A stretch of 64,000 bases of DNA from positions 62,001 through 126,000 of the forward strand of contig JAAVTG010000315.1 in NCBI GenBank assembly GCA_011947345.1, read 5' to 3'. A program made the translations under genes and the position numbers. This DNA is from Phytophthora quininea. Taxonomy: Eukaryota > Oomycota > Peronosporomycetes > Peronosporales > Peronosporaceae. The notes beneath the pieces are model-generated. The model worked only from the letters and a program-made list of their open reading frames with translations, was not told where the DNA came from and searched no databases. Positions 56,039 to 64,000 of this stretch are shown piece by piece. How positions within the stretch are numbered: position 1 is the stretch's first letter; each line of letters opens with the position of its first letter.

Positions 56039-56593
56039 ATGGGCGGCACTCTGTCGGTCTGCGGCCTCGGCAGCGACGACCACGACCCGCAACTGGTGCG
56101 CCATGCAATACAATACCAATTGGTGGTGGGTGGTGGTGGGCTAACTCGTTCTGGTCTATTGCAGCGCCAGAGCAAAGACTTTAAGCGGGACTGCGACCGC
56201 TCCACGGAGCGCGGCCGGTCCTTCTCGGCCACGACGGACAGCTCGGTTGCTTCCATCCTGTCCAGCTCGGACCAGCTCATTCCGGACGCCTACCTGCCCA
56301 AGGACATCCAAGTGCTGTCGCAGCGTCGCCAACGGTCTCACCACCACCACTTGTCGTCCCGGTCGCACGGACCGCTCTCGTCCTCCCGCGTCGGCAACTC
56401 TGCAGGCACGGCCAAGGTGCTGCGCAAGGGAGAGGCTGAAACCGATAAGAATTTGACCGCGTTCGGTGTCAAGACGGCGTCCTCGAGCTTCGGCGACGAC
56501 CCGAGTGTTGACCCGCCCAAAGCCACCAGCGGAAGGCTGGAGCTGCACAAGAGACTCTCTAGCCGCGACCTCATGAGCGTCGCATGGCCGTAG
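56039..56593 (+). CDS. Small Ser-rich protein with MGG N-terminus, hypothetical
   Basis: 184 codons. It begins MGGTLSVCGLGSDDHD: Gly at position 2 followed by Cys-8 is the pattern of N-myristoylated and palmitoylated proteins. The rest is rich in Ser, Arg and His (RSHHHHLSSRSHGPLSSSR) with no fold recognised. A possible 69-bp in-frame intron lies at 56,096-56,164 (GTGCGC...TTGCAG), which would join DPQL to RQSKDF; because it is stop-free and divisible by three, both forms are readable. Possibly a membrane-tethered regulatory protein. It converges with the twin-CX9C gene downstream. Confidence 0.6.
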   Translation: MGGTLSVCGLGSDDHDPQLVRHAIQYQLVVGGGGLTRSGLLQRQSKDFKRDCDRSTERGRSFSATTDSSVASILSSSDQLIPDAYLPKDIQVLSQRRQRSHHHHLSSRSHGPLSSSRVGNSAGTAKVLRKGEAETDKNLTAFGVKTASSSFGDDPSVDPPKATSGRLELHKRLSSRDLMSVAWP

Positions 56594-56707
56594 TGTATAA
56601 GGTCAACAAGCCACGTGTAAACCCCAATAGCTAGGACAGTAGACAACCGTAGAGCAGTCGCCAAATGACAACCAGTGTGTTTCATTTTGGAGGATCAAAG
56701 TTCCCGG

Positions 56708-56987
56708 TCACTTTTTGGCGGCGTTCGTGAGCTCTTTGAGCTTCCTTCTGCACTCCCGATAGGCCTCCCTTCCTTCTCGCACTCGTCGCCGTCGCGCAGT
56801 CCGCCGCTCTCAGCCGTTCGAGCTTCCACACACCTAGTTTTCACATGGACCAGCAGTTTAGAAACGGCGACAAAGAATCGGTTCATTGGAGGAGACTCAG
56901 TGAAGGAGGAGGGGCAGCTACTCACTTGATGTAGCTCTCCATCTGGCCGGCGCACGGGTCTGGCTGCTTGGACATCTCGGCGCCCAT
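56708..56987 (-). CDS. Twin CX9C (CHCH) small protein, mitochondrial intermembrane space type
   Basis: Exon 1, 56,987-56,926, reads MGAEMSKQPDPCAGQMESYI and ends in K; the intron is GTGAGT...CTAG (56,925-56,834); exon 2 is 56,833-56,708. The first motif is C-AGQMESYIK-C, exactly CX9C. The second pair is C-EKE...EAYRE-C, CX9C if one base missing in the AAGGGAGG tract (about 56,762) is allowed; the frame after it ends LTNAAKK and stop. Product about 62 aa. Twin CX9C proteins are oxidised by Mia40 and serve in respiratory-complex assembly; which member this is cannot be told. Confidence 0.68.
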
Positions 56988-57090
56988 GGTGATGATTCGC
57001 TTGCTGCTTGGAAGAGGAATGACAGCCCTACAAAAGTATGTTCATTGCGCTGTACAAAACCAGCATGCTAGTTGACGAAACGGACCGAAA

Positions 57091-57736
57091 ATGCGCGTCC
57101 AAGTGCTCGCCGCTCCAGGAGTCGAGTTGGGCGCGTCCAGAGCTCTGGCCGAGGCGGTTGACACGTTGGGAATCAAGTCTGGCGACGTACGTCAGTCCCA
57201 TCCCAGTCCTCTTTTTCGTAAAGTCTGACGCTGCTGCAGGCCCAATGTCTCTCCCATGAGATCACCTCGACAGCGCTGCTGGCTGCCCCGCAAGCCGTCG
57301 AGCAGCATCAAAAGCTGCTGCTGGCCATAGACGACGACCAGGTCGTCGGCTTCTTGAAAACGGGCTATAAACACTTGTTCTACATGGTAAACAACATGAA
57401 TGGCAAGATGGCAAGCTGCTTGCTCGTCTCACGTGGCGTGTATTGCTGTCACATTTTGCTGCTGGCATTTAGAGTCGAGCAGGCGAGTTCATCGAGATGG
57501 ACCCGCTCTGCGTATTGGACTTTTACGTGGACGAACTCTGCCAACGTCAAGGCGTGGGGCTGCAGCTTTTCCAGAGTATGTTGCAGCATGAGAACACGAC
57601 TCCGGACCGCTTGGCGTTCGACCGACCGTCGCCCAAATTATTCGCCTTCCTCCGCAAGCACGCCGGACTCACAGAGTTCTTCCCGCAGCCCAACCGCTTC
57701 GTCGTGTTCGACGCGTATTTCCAGTCCCGTCAGTAA
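57091..57736 (+). CDS. Alpha-tubulin N-acetyltransferase (MEC-17/ATAT1 type)
   Basis: Three exons: 57,091-57,186, 57,240-57,386 and 57,473-57,736, joined in phase 0 by GT-AG introns of 53 and 86 bp; 168 aa. Diagnostic text: LLLAIDDDQVVGFLKTGYKH, then EMDPLCVLDFYVDELCQRQG (catalytic Asp of LDFYV, and the acetyl-CoA loop QRQGVGLQLF), DRLAFDRPSPKLFAFLRKHA, and FVVFDAYF at the end. It is a near-minimal catalytic domain without the long C-terminal tail of animal enzymes. It acetylates Lys40 of alpha-tubulin inside microtubules, typical of organisms with flagella, which fits zoospore-forming oomycetes. The frame is intact once spliced. Confidence 0.93.
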
Positions 57737-57788
57737 GGAACAATGAAGATATGTTACCACCATCTCCACGCACCTTTTACTCTTGAAA

Positions 57789-59060
57789 CTACTCGCCAAG
57801 AGAGGCCAAAAAGGCCTCCATCTTGGTGTCTGCGTCACTGGGCTCTTCGGGAGCTGTCTGGTCAAACTGCGCCTCGATCTGCTGCCCAGCAAACCATCGA
57901 CCATTCATCACCTTGAGACAGGCAATCGCTGCGTTCAACTCCGTGAAGCGTACGATCACCGATCCATCCGCCACAATTTGAACGTGCTCGACAGCGCCGT
58001 GCTTCGAGCACTCTGAGCGCATGTCGTCCTCCAAGTCCTCGAAAAAGGCGGCGTCGCTGCTGTCGTGTTGCTCAAGTGGATCCCAAATGTGCTTCAACAC
58101 AATGGCGCGCGACGGTAAGTCCAGTTTAGCTGTACCATCGTCGCTTGGTGGCTGTGTATCTTGCGGTGCAATTTCACTTGTAACACCGCCTACTTTAGAT
58201 TCCTCGACAGGTACCTCACTCTCTTCTTGGTTTGTTTCTGCTGCCGCATTCGCCTCCTTGGCTTTGTTATTTGAGAAGACAGCTTCCGTCGCTCTGTAAA
58301 TATGAAACGAAGCGTTAGATAAAGTAATCCTCCGAGCTGCTACAGTACGTACGTGATGATCACACCCGGCTTGACTTCAAAATGATTCAACTGCGTAGCA
58401 AGGTACGAGATACGAATCAGCAACAGGAGCGAGGTGAAGGTCTGTTGTGAAAACCGAGATCCAAATTGCAAAGGAGTGGTGGCTATCGAGCAGTAGCCCG
58501 CAGCTTTACCCTGTCGATCGCCTTGGTCATCGTGATCCGCGAGCTGAACGTCACCACTGCATCGCCCTGCAGCAACAAAACATCGTCACACATCGTTCTC
58601 TATCAATTGCAATCAACCGGCTGAAACCTTGAGGCCTCCACGCTCGTCCTTGTAGAATTTGATCCGTCGGACCTTGCCGATTTTGGCACAAACTCCCTCT
58701 ACAGTCAAAGCACCACCATCAGTTGCTAAAAATTAAATATTCTAAGCTACTAAGGCGGCTGTACCAAGTTGTCTACACGCCATGTACGTAGTAAGGCCCG
58801 TGATGTAGACGCTACTATTTCCCTTGGACTTGCCGCCACTGGACGGTCTCCCAGGCTTCGTAGATGCAGTAGGAGATCCCACGACAGAGGCCAAGAACTC
58901 GTCCGCCTCTTGTGAAGCCTTGCTCTCGTCCAATCTGCAGCCATTGACAGCGTTATGTACTGGAAAACATGCAGCTTTAGCAAGGCAAGGAGACGCACTG
59001 GCGGATGTACTCAAGGTTCTTGAGGCGGGCTCGCTCGATGCGCTCGCGGTCGGCGTCCAT
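57789..59060 (-). CDS. Tat-SF1/Cus2-like splicing factor (RRM plus UHM)
   Basis: Starts at 59,060 with MDADRERIERARLKNLEYIR; intron 58,993-58,935 joins IRQ to LDESKAS. The first RRM is spread over exons near 58,934-58,770, 58,728-58,630 (VCAKIGKVRRIKFYKDERGG), 58,562-58,505 (GDAVVTFSSRITMTKAIDR) and about 58,395-58,351 (LNHFEVKPGVIIT). The last exon (about 58,296-57,789) has an acidic/Glu-rich linker, then the second RRM of the UHM type: LKHIWDPLEQ, DLEDDMRSECSKHGAVEHVQ, VIVRFTELNAAIACLKVMNG and RWFAGQQIEAQF. The RWF loop is the hallmark of UHMs. Tat-SF1/Cus2 binds SF3B1 ULMs and U2 snRNA during spliceosome assembly; same role inferred. The splice site after VYITGL is uncertain. Confidence 0.82.
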
Positions 59061-59260
59061 GGTCTCTAGTATTTTGGCACTTTCGATTGATTTTTCAATG
59101 AAAATAAAAGTTTTGCTTGCACACGTCACATATTTTGGCAAGAAATGCTTGTCGAAGCAGACGATAGTTTTTCATGCTCCATTGACAATGTATGACCTCG
59201 TGCCTTAACATTCCAGAGGGTACTGCACTTCTCCTCTAGTCACCAGGTTACTCCCCAAGT

Positions 59261-60452
59261 CTAGTCGCTGTTGCTCGGCGAATCCTGGCCGCATTTTAAG
59301 TCCGAGTTGCAGTCGCGCGGGTAGAGCGTCGTGGGCTTTTCGACCTGGATGGTCGTATGGTTGATGCCCTTGGAAATGAGGTAGCGCTGGGCCGCGTGCA
59401 ATGCCGTTTCAGCATCGTCCGACACCAAGTGCACGCTGAGGGACGGGAGCCCAGCACTCAGCGACCAGATGTGAAGGTCGTGCACAGCCTCCACCGACGA
59501 GCAGTTGCGCAGTCCACGCTCGATCTCCTCGGCGTTAATGCCCTCGGGAGTCCCTCCATCAGCACGTGAATACTGTCCCTCACAATGCCAATGGTGGTAC
59601 CGAGCACCAGCACCGAGAAGACAAAGGTGGCGATGGGGTCGGCAATCTGCCACTCGGGCTTGTACCAGATGAGTCCGCCGGCGACACACACGCCTGCGCT
59701 CTGGATAAAGTCTCCCAGAGCGTGGATATAGGCCGCCTGGATATTGAGGTTCTCCAGCTTCTTAGTCTTCTTCTCTCCATTCTCCAGATCTCCATGGGAG
59801 TGGCCATGGCCATGACTGTGGCCGTGTCCGTGGCTGTGTTCTTCGTCACTACTAGAAGTGTTACTGCCGTGAGAGTGAGCGTGTCCGTGGCTCTCTCCTC
59901 CGTGGCTGTGGCCGTGGCCGCCCCCTCCGTGACTGTGACCATGACCCAAGATCTGCATCAAGATGAGGTTGACGAACAGGCCGATGCAGGCCACAATGAA
60001 CATGAGCTTGCCGTTCACGTGCTCCTCCGGGTTGGGCTGCAGACACTCCATGAATCTCTCGACGGCCGCGTAGACCAACACTCCTGTGAGCACCCAAATG
60101 ACCAGCACGCTCGTGACGGCGCCAATGACCTCAGCGCGCTGGAAGCCGAAGCTCAGGTGGTTGGAGGCCGGCAGCGTGCCGACCCAGATGGCGAACAGCG
60201 AGATGCAGAAGCCCGCCACGTCCGACAGCAAGTGGGCGGCGTCCGTCATGATGGCCAGACTGCCGGCCAGGAAGCCGCCCACGATCTCAGCGCACATGAA
60301 GAGCAGCGAGCAGAGACACGCCAGCTGCAGCTTCCGCTGGGCGCGCTTGGCGTTGTCAGTGAGCGGGATGCGGCGAGAGGCTTGCGGTCCAGCGATCGCG
60401 GCGCAGGCTTGAGGGGCGTGCTCTCGTCCATGCTGTTGTAGTTGCGAGGCAT
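59261..60452 (-). CDS. CDF-family zinc transporter (ZnT/SLC30 type)
   Basis: The preferred start is 60,452 (MPRNYNSMDESTPLKPAPRS); an intron with CTTTCAG acceptor just upstream (about 60,498) suggests a spliced 5' UTR. Six TM segments: LACLCSLLFMCAEIVGGFLA, the TM2 zinc site DAAHLLSDVAG, LVIWVLTGVLVYAAVERFME, LMFIVACIGLFVNLILMQIL, then a long His/Gly/Ser-rich cytosolic loop (about 59,950-59,770, many GHGHSH units), the TM5 zinc site HALGDFIQSAG, and FVFSVLVLGTTIGIVRDSIH. The C-terminal CDF domain has VEAVHDLHIWSLSAGLPSLS. The H/D-x3-D pairs of TM2 and TM5 form the transport site; ZnTs exchange cytosolic Zn2+ for H+ into organelles or out of the cell. One-base slips near 60,385 and in GGG near 59,553 interrupt the frame. 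Confidence 0.87.
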
Positions 60453-61085
60453 CACGCGAAGAGTCTGCGGACGCCAGACGAAATCCTCTTGTGGTCTGAA
60501 AGGGCAGGACGTCAAAATAATAAGTGGTCGTCAGTCCTACAAGATCGGAATCCGGGACACAAACGATACACAAAAGGAGTCGGAATGGAAATTGGCACCT
60601 GGCACGCGCTGAAAGCCAATGGGCAACGGCAAGCAGGCGTAATGGAGGTGCAAGCGTCGCGTAAGCGCAGCGCCAAACTTGCCTGCAACTGCGTGGCCTT
60701 GGCAGTGGATCGTATTGTAGACACGGTGCCAGAGCTGGTCGCGACAATTGCGGGGAAATCGCCAGTGAACGAGTGGCCTTCCTTTTCCCACGGCCAGAGC
60801 TTGCCGGTACTCTACTGGCATTACGGCTTGCAAGGAATGATGCATGGTGCGATTTCGTCGCCGTCGGGGTGAGTTTTGCCGACGACGGTGTGGCAACCTT
60901 GTCTTTCGGATGCACATCAATTCCGGGGTTCATTTTTGAAGAATCTTATTCCTTGTCCGACGGCGGCGCTACGTGACTTCACCTCATCGTGATCACCGCC
61001 AGCATGCAAACGAATACACGTACAGGATGACGCCCGCATGACGCTGTCCTTGCAATCTGAGCTCGCCTCAAAGGGCGCGAAAGGC
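60453..61085. other. Intergenic DNA, 5' region of the zinc transporter
   Basis: It contains the probable 5' UTR intron end of the transporter and the 3' flank of the protease gene. Open frames on both strands lack recognisable domains. Confidence 0.5.
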
Positions 61086-62472
61086 TCACACCAGGACGGG
61101 GTACGACGCGCAGTCGGCCACGCCGCACATGTTGCGGTCGCGCGCGATCTGGAAGAAGCCCTGCATGCCCCACTCCGCGCCCCAGCTGTTCTTGACGATC
61201 CAGTGCTTCTTGCCGTCCTCGACGCCGTAGCCCACGGCCAGCACGGCGTGGTTCACGTCCTTCTCGCCCGAGTGGCACTCGGTCGACTCGTACACGCCAG
61301 ACTTGTAGAAACGAAAGTCCGACACTACCTGGAAGGCGACACTCACGGGGCCAGCAGAGCCCACTGCGGCCTTTAGCTCCTTCTCATTACGAGCCGTAAC
61401 GTTCACCACGTCGCTCACTTGGACGCCCACGTGGTACGTGTTGAACTTGCATTTACCTTCCTTGGCTTCGTATGGGTAAGTCTTGCAATACCAACAATTA
61501 ATAAAGACTACAAACAAGTCGAATAAGACAGAACTCACATCCTCCGTGTCCAGTCCTCCGTTGAACTTGACGTACTCAAAGGCGTGCGACGGCAGGCCGC
61601 CATTGCAGCCGTGGTTGTCGAAGTTCTGTGCGCAGTCCAGCAAGTTTTGCTCCGACAGGATCGTGAACTCGCCGTGCTTGAGTTTCGTGTGGCTCTCGAG
61701 ACACCCCGTCGTGGAGAACGTCCAGCAGGAGCCGCACTTGCCCTGATTCTTCACTGGCGAGACCATTCCTTCCGCTCGCCAGTCTTTTGGTTCGGGACGT
61801 CTCCGTACATCACGTCGTTCGACTCTGTCGCCGAGCAGGACTGCGGCGCGCCCAGATACCAGTGCTGGAACTCGTCCCTAAATCAGCAGCACGTACTTGA
61901 ATCAGCCCCAAAACTTAACACCCCATCTCTAGAGCTCTACCAAGTGGTGTCAGCGAACTGGTTGAGCTCCATCGTGAAGCTCTTGTCGCTCTGGCGGTTG
62001 TGCCTCGCCACAGAGCGCGCGTTGACTTCAAAGACGCCGCGTCTGAGCTCGTTTTGAATGGGAGAGTCGTAGCTCTTGTCGTGCTCGGCCTTCCAGGCTT
62101 CAAAGAGGCTGTTGAGCTGCTCCGACGACGACGGGGTCTGCATACAGACAACGATGTATCAATTTTCGCTAACTCAGCCCTTTTAGCTGCTGACTGCACC
62201 TCCGTCAGCGCCCAATCGAGAATATTCTCCTTTTCACACTGGAACACGGCGGGAGGCAGCTGATCCGCCTCCTCCGTCGTGTAGCAGGACGACGGCACGG
62301 CCGCGCACTCGCACCAGGCGCAGTGGTTCTTTACGCACGCGTCCTTGCTCGTGTAACCATGGCAGGAGGCCTCGCTGTCGCCGAACACTTGGGAGAGGGA
62401 GTCACGTGTCTGCGCGGTGGCGGCGGGCAGCAGGAGACACAGTGTGGAGACGCACAGCAGAGAGCTCTTCAT
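61086..62472 (-). CDS. Secreted cathepsin L-like cysteine protease (papain C1A)
   Basis: Exons: 62,472-62,200, 62,137-61,941, 61,877-61,539 and 61,481-61,086, with introns of 57-63 bp. Signal peptide MKSSLLCVSTLCLLLPAATA. A Cys-rich N-terminal module follows (SCHGYTSKDACVKNHCAWCE), then the I29 inhibitor prodomain with ERFNIN-type spacing (ELRRGVFEVNARSVARHN) and FTMELNQFADTTWDEF across the splice. The mature domain has the oxyanion Gln and catalytic Cys in VKNQGKCGSCWTFST, GCNGGLPSHAFEYVK, catalytic His in DVNHAVLAVGYG and Asn in WIVKNSWGAEWG. The proenzyme would be activated by loss of the prodomain in acidic or extracellular space. A single-base slip near 61,795 (before EPKDWRAEG) breaks exon 3. 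Confidence 0.9.
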
Positions 62473-63009
62473 CCTTCGTTCTTGGGGGAACCGATCTTGA
62501 AGATTGAGCCATTGAATCAGATTTTGATCAGAGTCTGAGTCTGAGTCTGAGTAAAAGGGAGGGGGAATCTGGTCTGGTGTTTTGCTCTTGCTTGTGTGTT
62601 GTCGCGGAAGCTACACAAGAGAAGCAATTGATCTCCGATCCGGCCTGTCATGTTGTCAATGCTGCCAATGGCGCAGTAAAAGCCACCGCTAATCGCTCTT
62701 CCGAGCCACCAGTTGGCGGTGGGCCGTTCCGCTAGTGGTTGAACAGCGCCAAGATGTCGTTAAGTTACCGTCGTCTACCGATCTCACTTTGCTCCTGACT
62801 TCGTGCTGGCTCCCCGACCATCGAGATTTTGACTAAATATTTTAGTCACATCGTCGCGATGCACAACAACTATCAGCATCTTCGATTACGGCAAGTCTTG
62901 GTCTCGAGAGGAACGATCATCGTTACGTTTGCGGGCTTCTGCGCCTTCCAAAGCGTTTACCTTCGACCACTTGCAAAGATTTGTGGTGGCGAGTAACAAG
63001 CCACGTACG
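62473..63009. other. Divergent intergenic region between protease and jacalin-like genes
   Basis: It should hold the promoters of both genes (protease minus, lectin-like plus). A short GAGTCT tandem run lies at about 62,531-62,551 in the protease 5' region. No coding signal. Confidence 0.5.
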
Positions 63010-64000
63010 ATGGGGATACTGCTGGGGTTTCTAGCATTTGTCGTCTTCCACAGCGTTGTCGCTCAGAAAGAAGGCGTGCAGTTAAGCGAGACATTCGGCG
63101 GACCTCATGGCACTGTCTTCTCGGACGAGGCTTCGGTGGCTCCTGGAATGACGGTGAACAGCATCACAGTTCGTGCTGGCAAGCGTGTCGACGGACTTGC
63201 CATAAAAATTACCACAGTAACGGGGTCGGGGATGAGTTTGACGCACGGTGGTGAAGGTGGAGAGGAAAACACGTTAACACTTGACCCTGGGGACCACATC
63301 ACGTCGATGGAGGCGCACTGGGAGGAGAAGGACAGTCACACAAGGATTTTCTACCTCAGCTTCGGGACGAGTGTGGGGAAAACATTATCTGCAGGAAGCC
63401 CCACTGAAAATATTGGCAAGGTGACTGCACCTGAAGGTTACCAATTGAGCGGATTTCACGGCCGTGACGGAAACGAGATCGACTTGTTAGGCGCGATCTG
63501 GACGAGTATTGAACCACTGGAGGGGCCTTTAGGAACGGTTGTGCCTGCCGATTTATCGGGCTCGACAGACTCAACGATTCAAGCTCCTACATCGGGATCG
63601 GGAACGGCGACAGCTACTATTCAAGTCCCCGAAGGCGGATCGACAACACCAGTGGCTCCAGCTGCCCCAATAGCGCCAATAACAGAAGACGGCTCCGGTT
63701 CGGAAGCACCGGAGCCAGCACCGACAATCGCGGGCATCAAATTGAGCGAAGCTTTCGGTGGACCTCACGGCGAGCAGTTCTCGGATCAACCGTCCGCTAT
63801 TTCTCAGCAGAAAGTGGCGTCTCTTACAATTCGAGCTGGCGAGCGAATTGACGGTCTCTCGTTGGAAATTACGGCGCCTTCTCCGATTGTTCTAACGCAT
63901 GGAGGAACGGGTGGCACCGACAACAAACTCACTCTTGGTGAAGGCGAATACATCACCGCTATGGATATTAACGTTGGTCAGAAACGAGGGCGTACACGAA
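63010..64000 (+). CDS. Secreted jacalin-like lectin repeat protein, 3' end outside window
   Basis: Open from the ATG at 63,010 to the right edge with no stop, 330 codons. It starts MGILLGFLAFVVFHSVVAQ, a clear signal peptide. Domain 1 (residues ~22-175) has VQLSETFGGPHGTVFSD, ITVRAGKRVDGLAIKI, SLTHGGEGGEENTLTL, DHITSMEAHWEEKDSHTRIF and QLSGFHGRDGNEIDLLGAIW, the beta-prism pattern of jacalin-related lectins. A Pro/Ser/Thr/Gly-rich linker follows (about residues 190-240), then a second copy starting IKLSEAFGGPHGEQFSD (about 63,736) that is cut by the window end. Jacalin domains bind glycans; in oomycetes such secreted proteins are presumed wall or host-glycan binders. The frame is intact. Confidence 0.88.
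   Translation, partial: MGILLGFLAFVVFHSVVAQKEGVQLSETFGGPHGTVFSDEASVAPGMTVNSITVRAGKRVDGLAIKITTVTGSGMSLTHGGEGGEENTLTLDPGDHITSMEAHWEEKDSHTRIFYLSFGTSVGKTLSAGSPTENIGKVTAPEGYQLSGFHGRDGNEIDLLGAIWTSIEPLEGPLGTVVPADLSGSTDSTIQAPTSGSGTATATIQVPEGGSTTPVAPAAPIAPITEDGSGSEAPEPAPTIAGIKLSEAFGGPHGEQFSDQPSAISQQKVASLTIRAGERIDGLSLEITAPSPIVLTHGGTGGTDNKLTLGEGEYITAMDINVGQKRGRTR

Overview
The window reads as nuclear DNA of an oomycete, probably a Phytophthora-like Peronosporales species. The evidence is the gene content: an elicitin-like secreted protein, an LRR receptor-like kinase with one short intron per LRR, a myosin with ankyrin and PH domains, a jacalin-repeat secreted protein and a cathepsin L with a Cys-rich N-terminal extension. 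Introns are short (about 57-130 bp, GT-AG), intergenic spaces are small, and gene-dense DNA alternates with transposon-rich DNA. Species cannot be fixed from the sequence alone.

Layout. 1-2,700: decayed Ty3/gypsy retrotransposon (minus strand). 3,184-4,890: Tc1/mariner-pogo type DNA transposon with 32-bp inverted ends and a TA duplication, transposase broken by indels. 4,893-6,070: mostly featureless. 6,071-28,889: a 22.8-kb head-to-tail array of a ~560-bp unit, each carrying one tRNA-Ala(TGC); 41 tRNA copies, 38 intact and 3 with T-arm deletions. 28,890-29,861: nothing recognised. 29,862-32,264: degenerate Crypton-type tyrosine-recombinase element (minus). 32,265-34,139: no gene recognised.

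From 34 kb the window is gene-rich: NCS1 nucleobase permease (+), two-domain elicitin-like protein (+), LRR receptor-like (pseudo)kinase (-), PLD-like fragment (+), Cys/His-repeat protein (+), UBAC2-like rhomboid/UBA protein (-) divergent from a large myosin (+), RING/zinc-ribbon protein (-), two tandem broken copies of an oomycete multi-TM/LRR family (+), a TnpB/Fanzor-type RuvC nuclease gene with a hairpin just downstream (+), a small MGG-start Ser-rich protein (+), a twin CX9C mitochondrial-type protein (-), alpha-tubulin N-acetyltransferase (+), a Tat-SF1/Cus2-like splicing factor (-), a CDF zinc transporter (-), a cathepsin L-like protease (-) and a jacalin-repeat secreted protein running off the right edge (+).

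The genes do not form a pathway; as usual for eukaryotes they are independent units. The most unusual structures are the tRNA-Ala array and the TnpB/Fanzor locus. A caution: many otherwise well-conserved genes carry single-base frame breaks, often in homopolymer runs, so residual indel errors in the assembly are as likely as real decay. Gene models below are given as spans, with the breaks noted.
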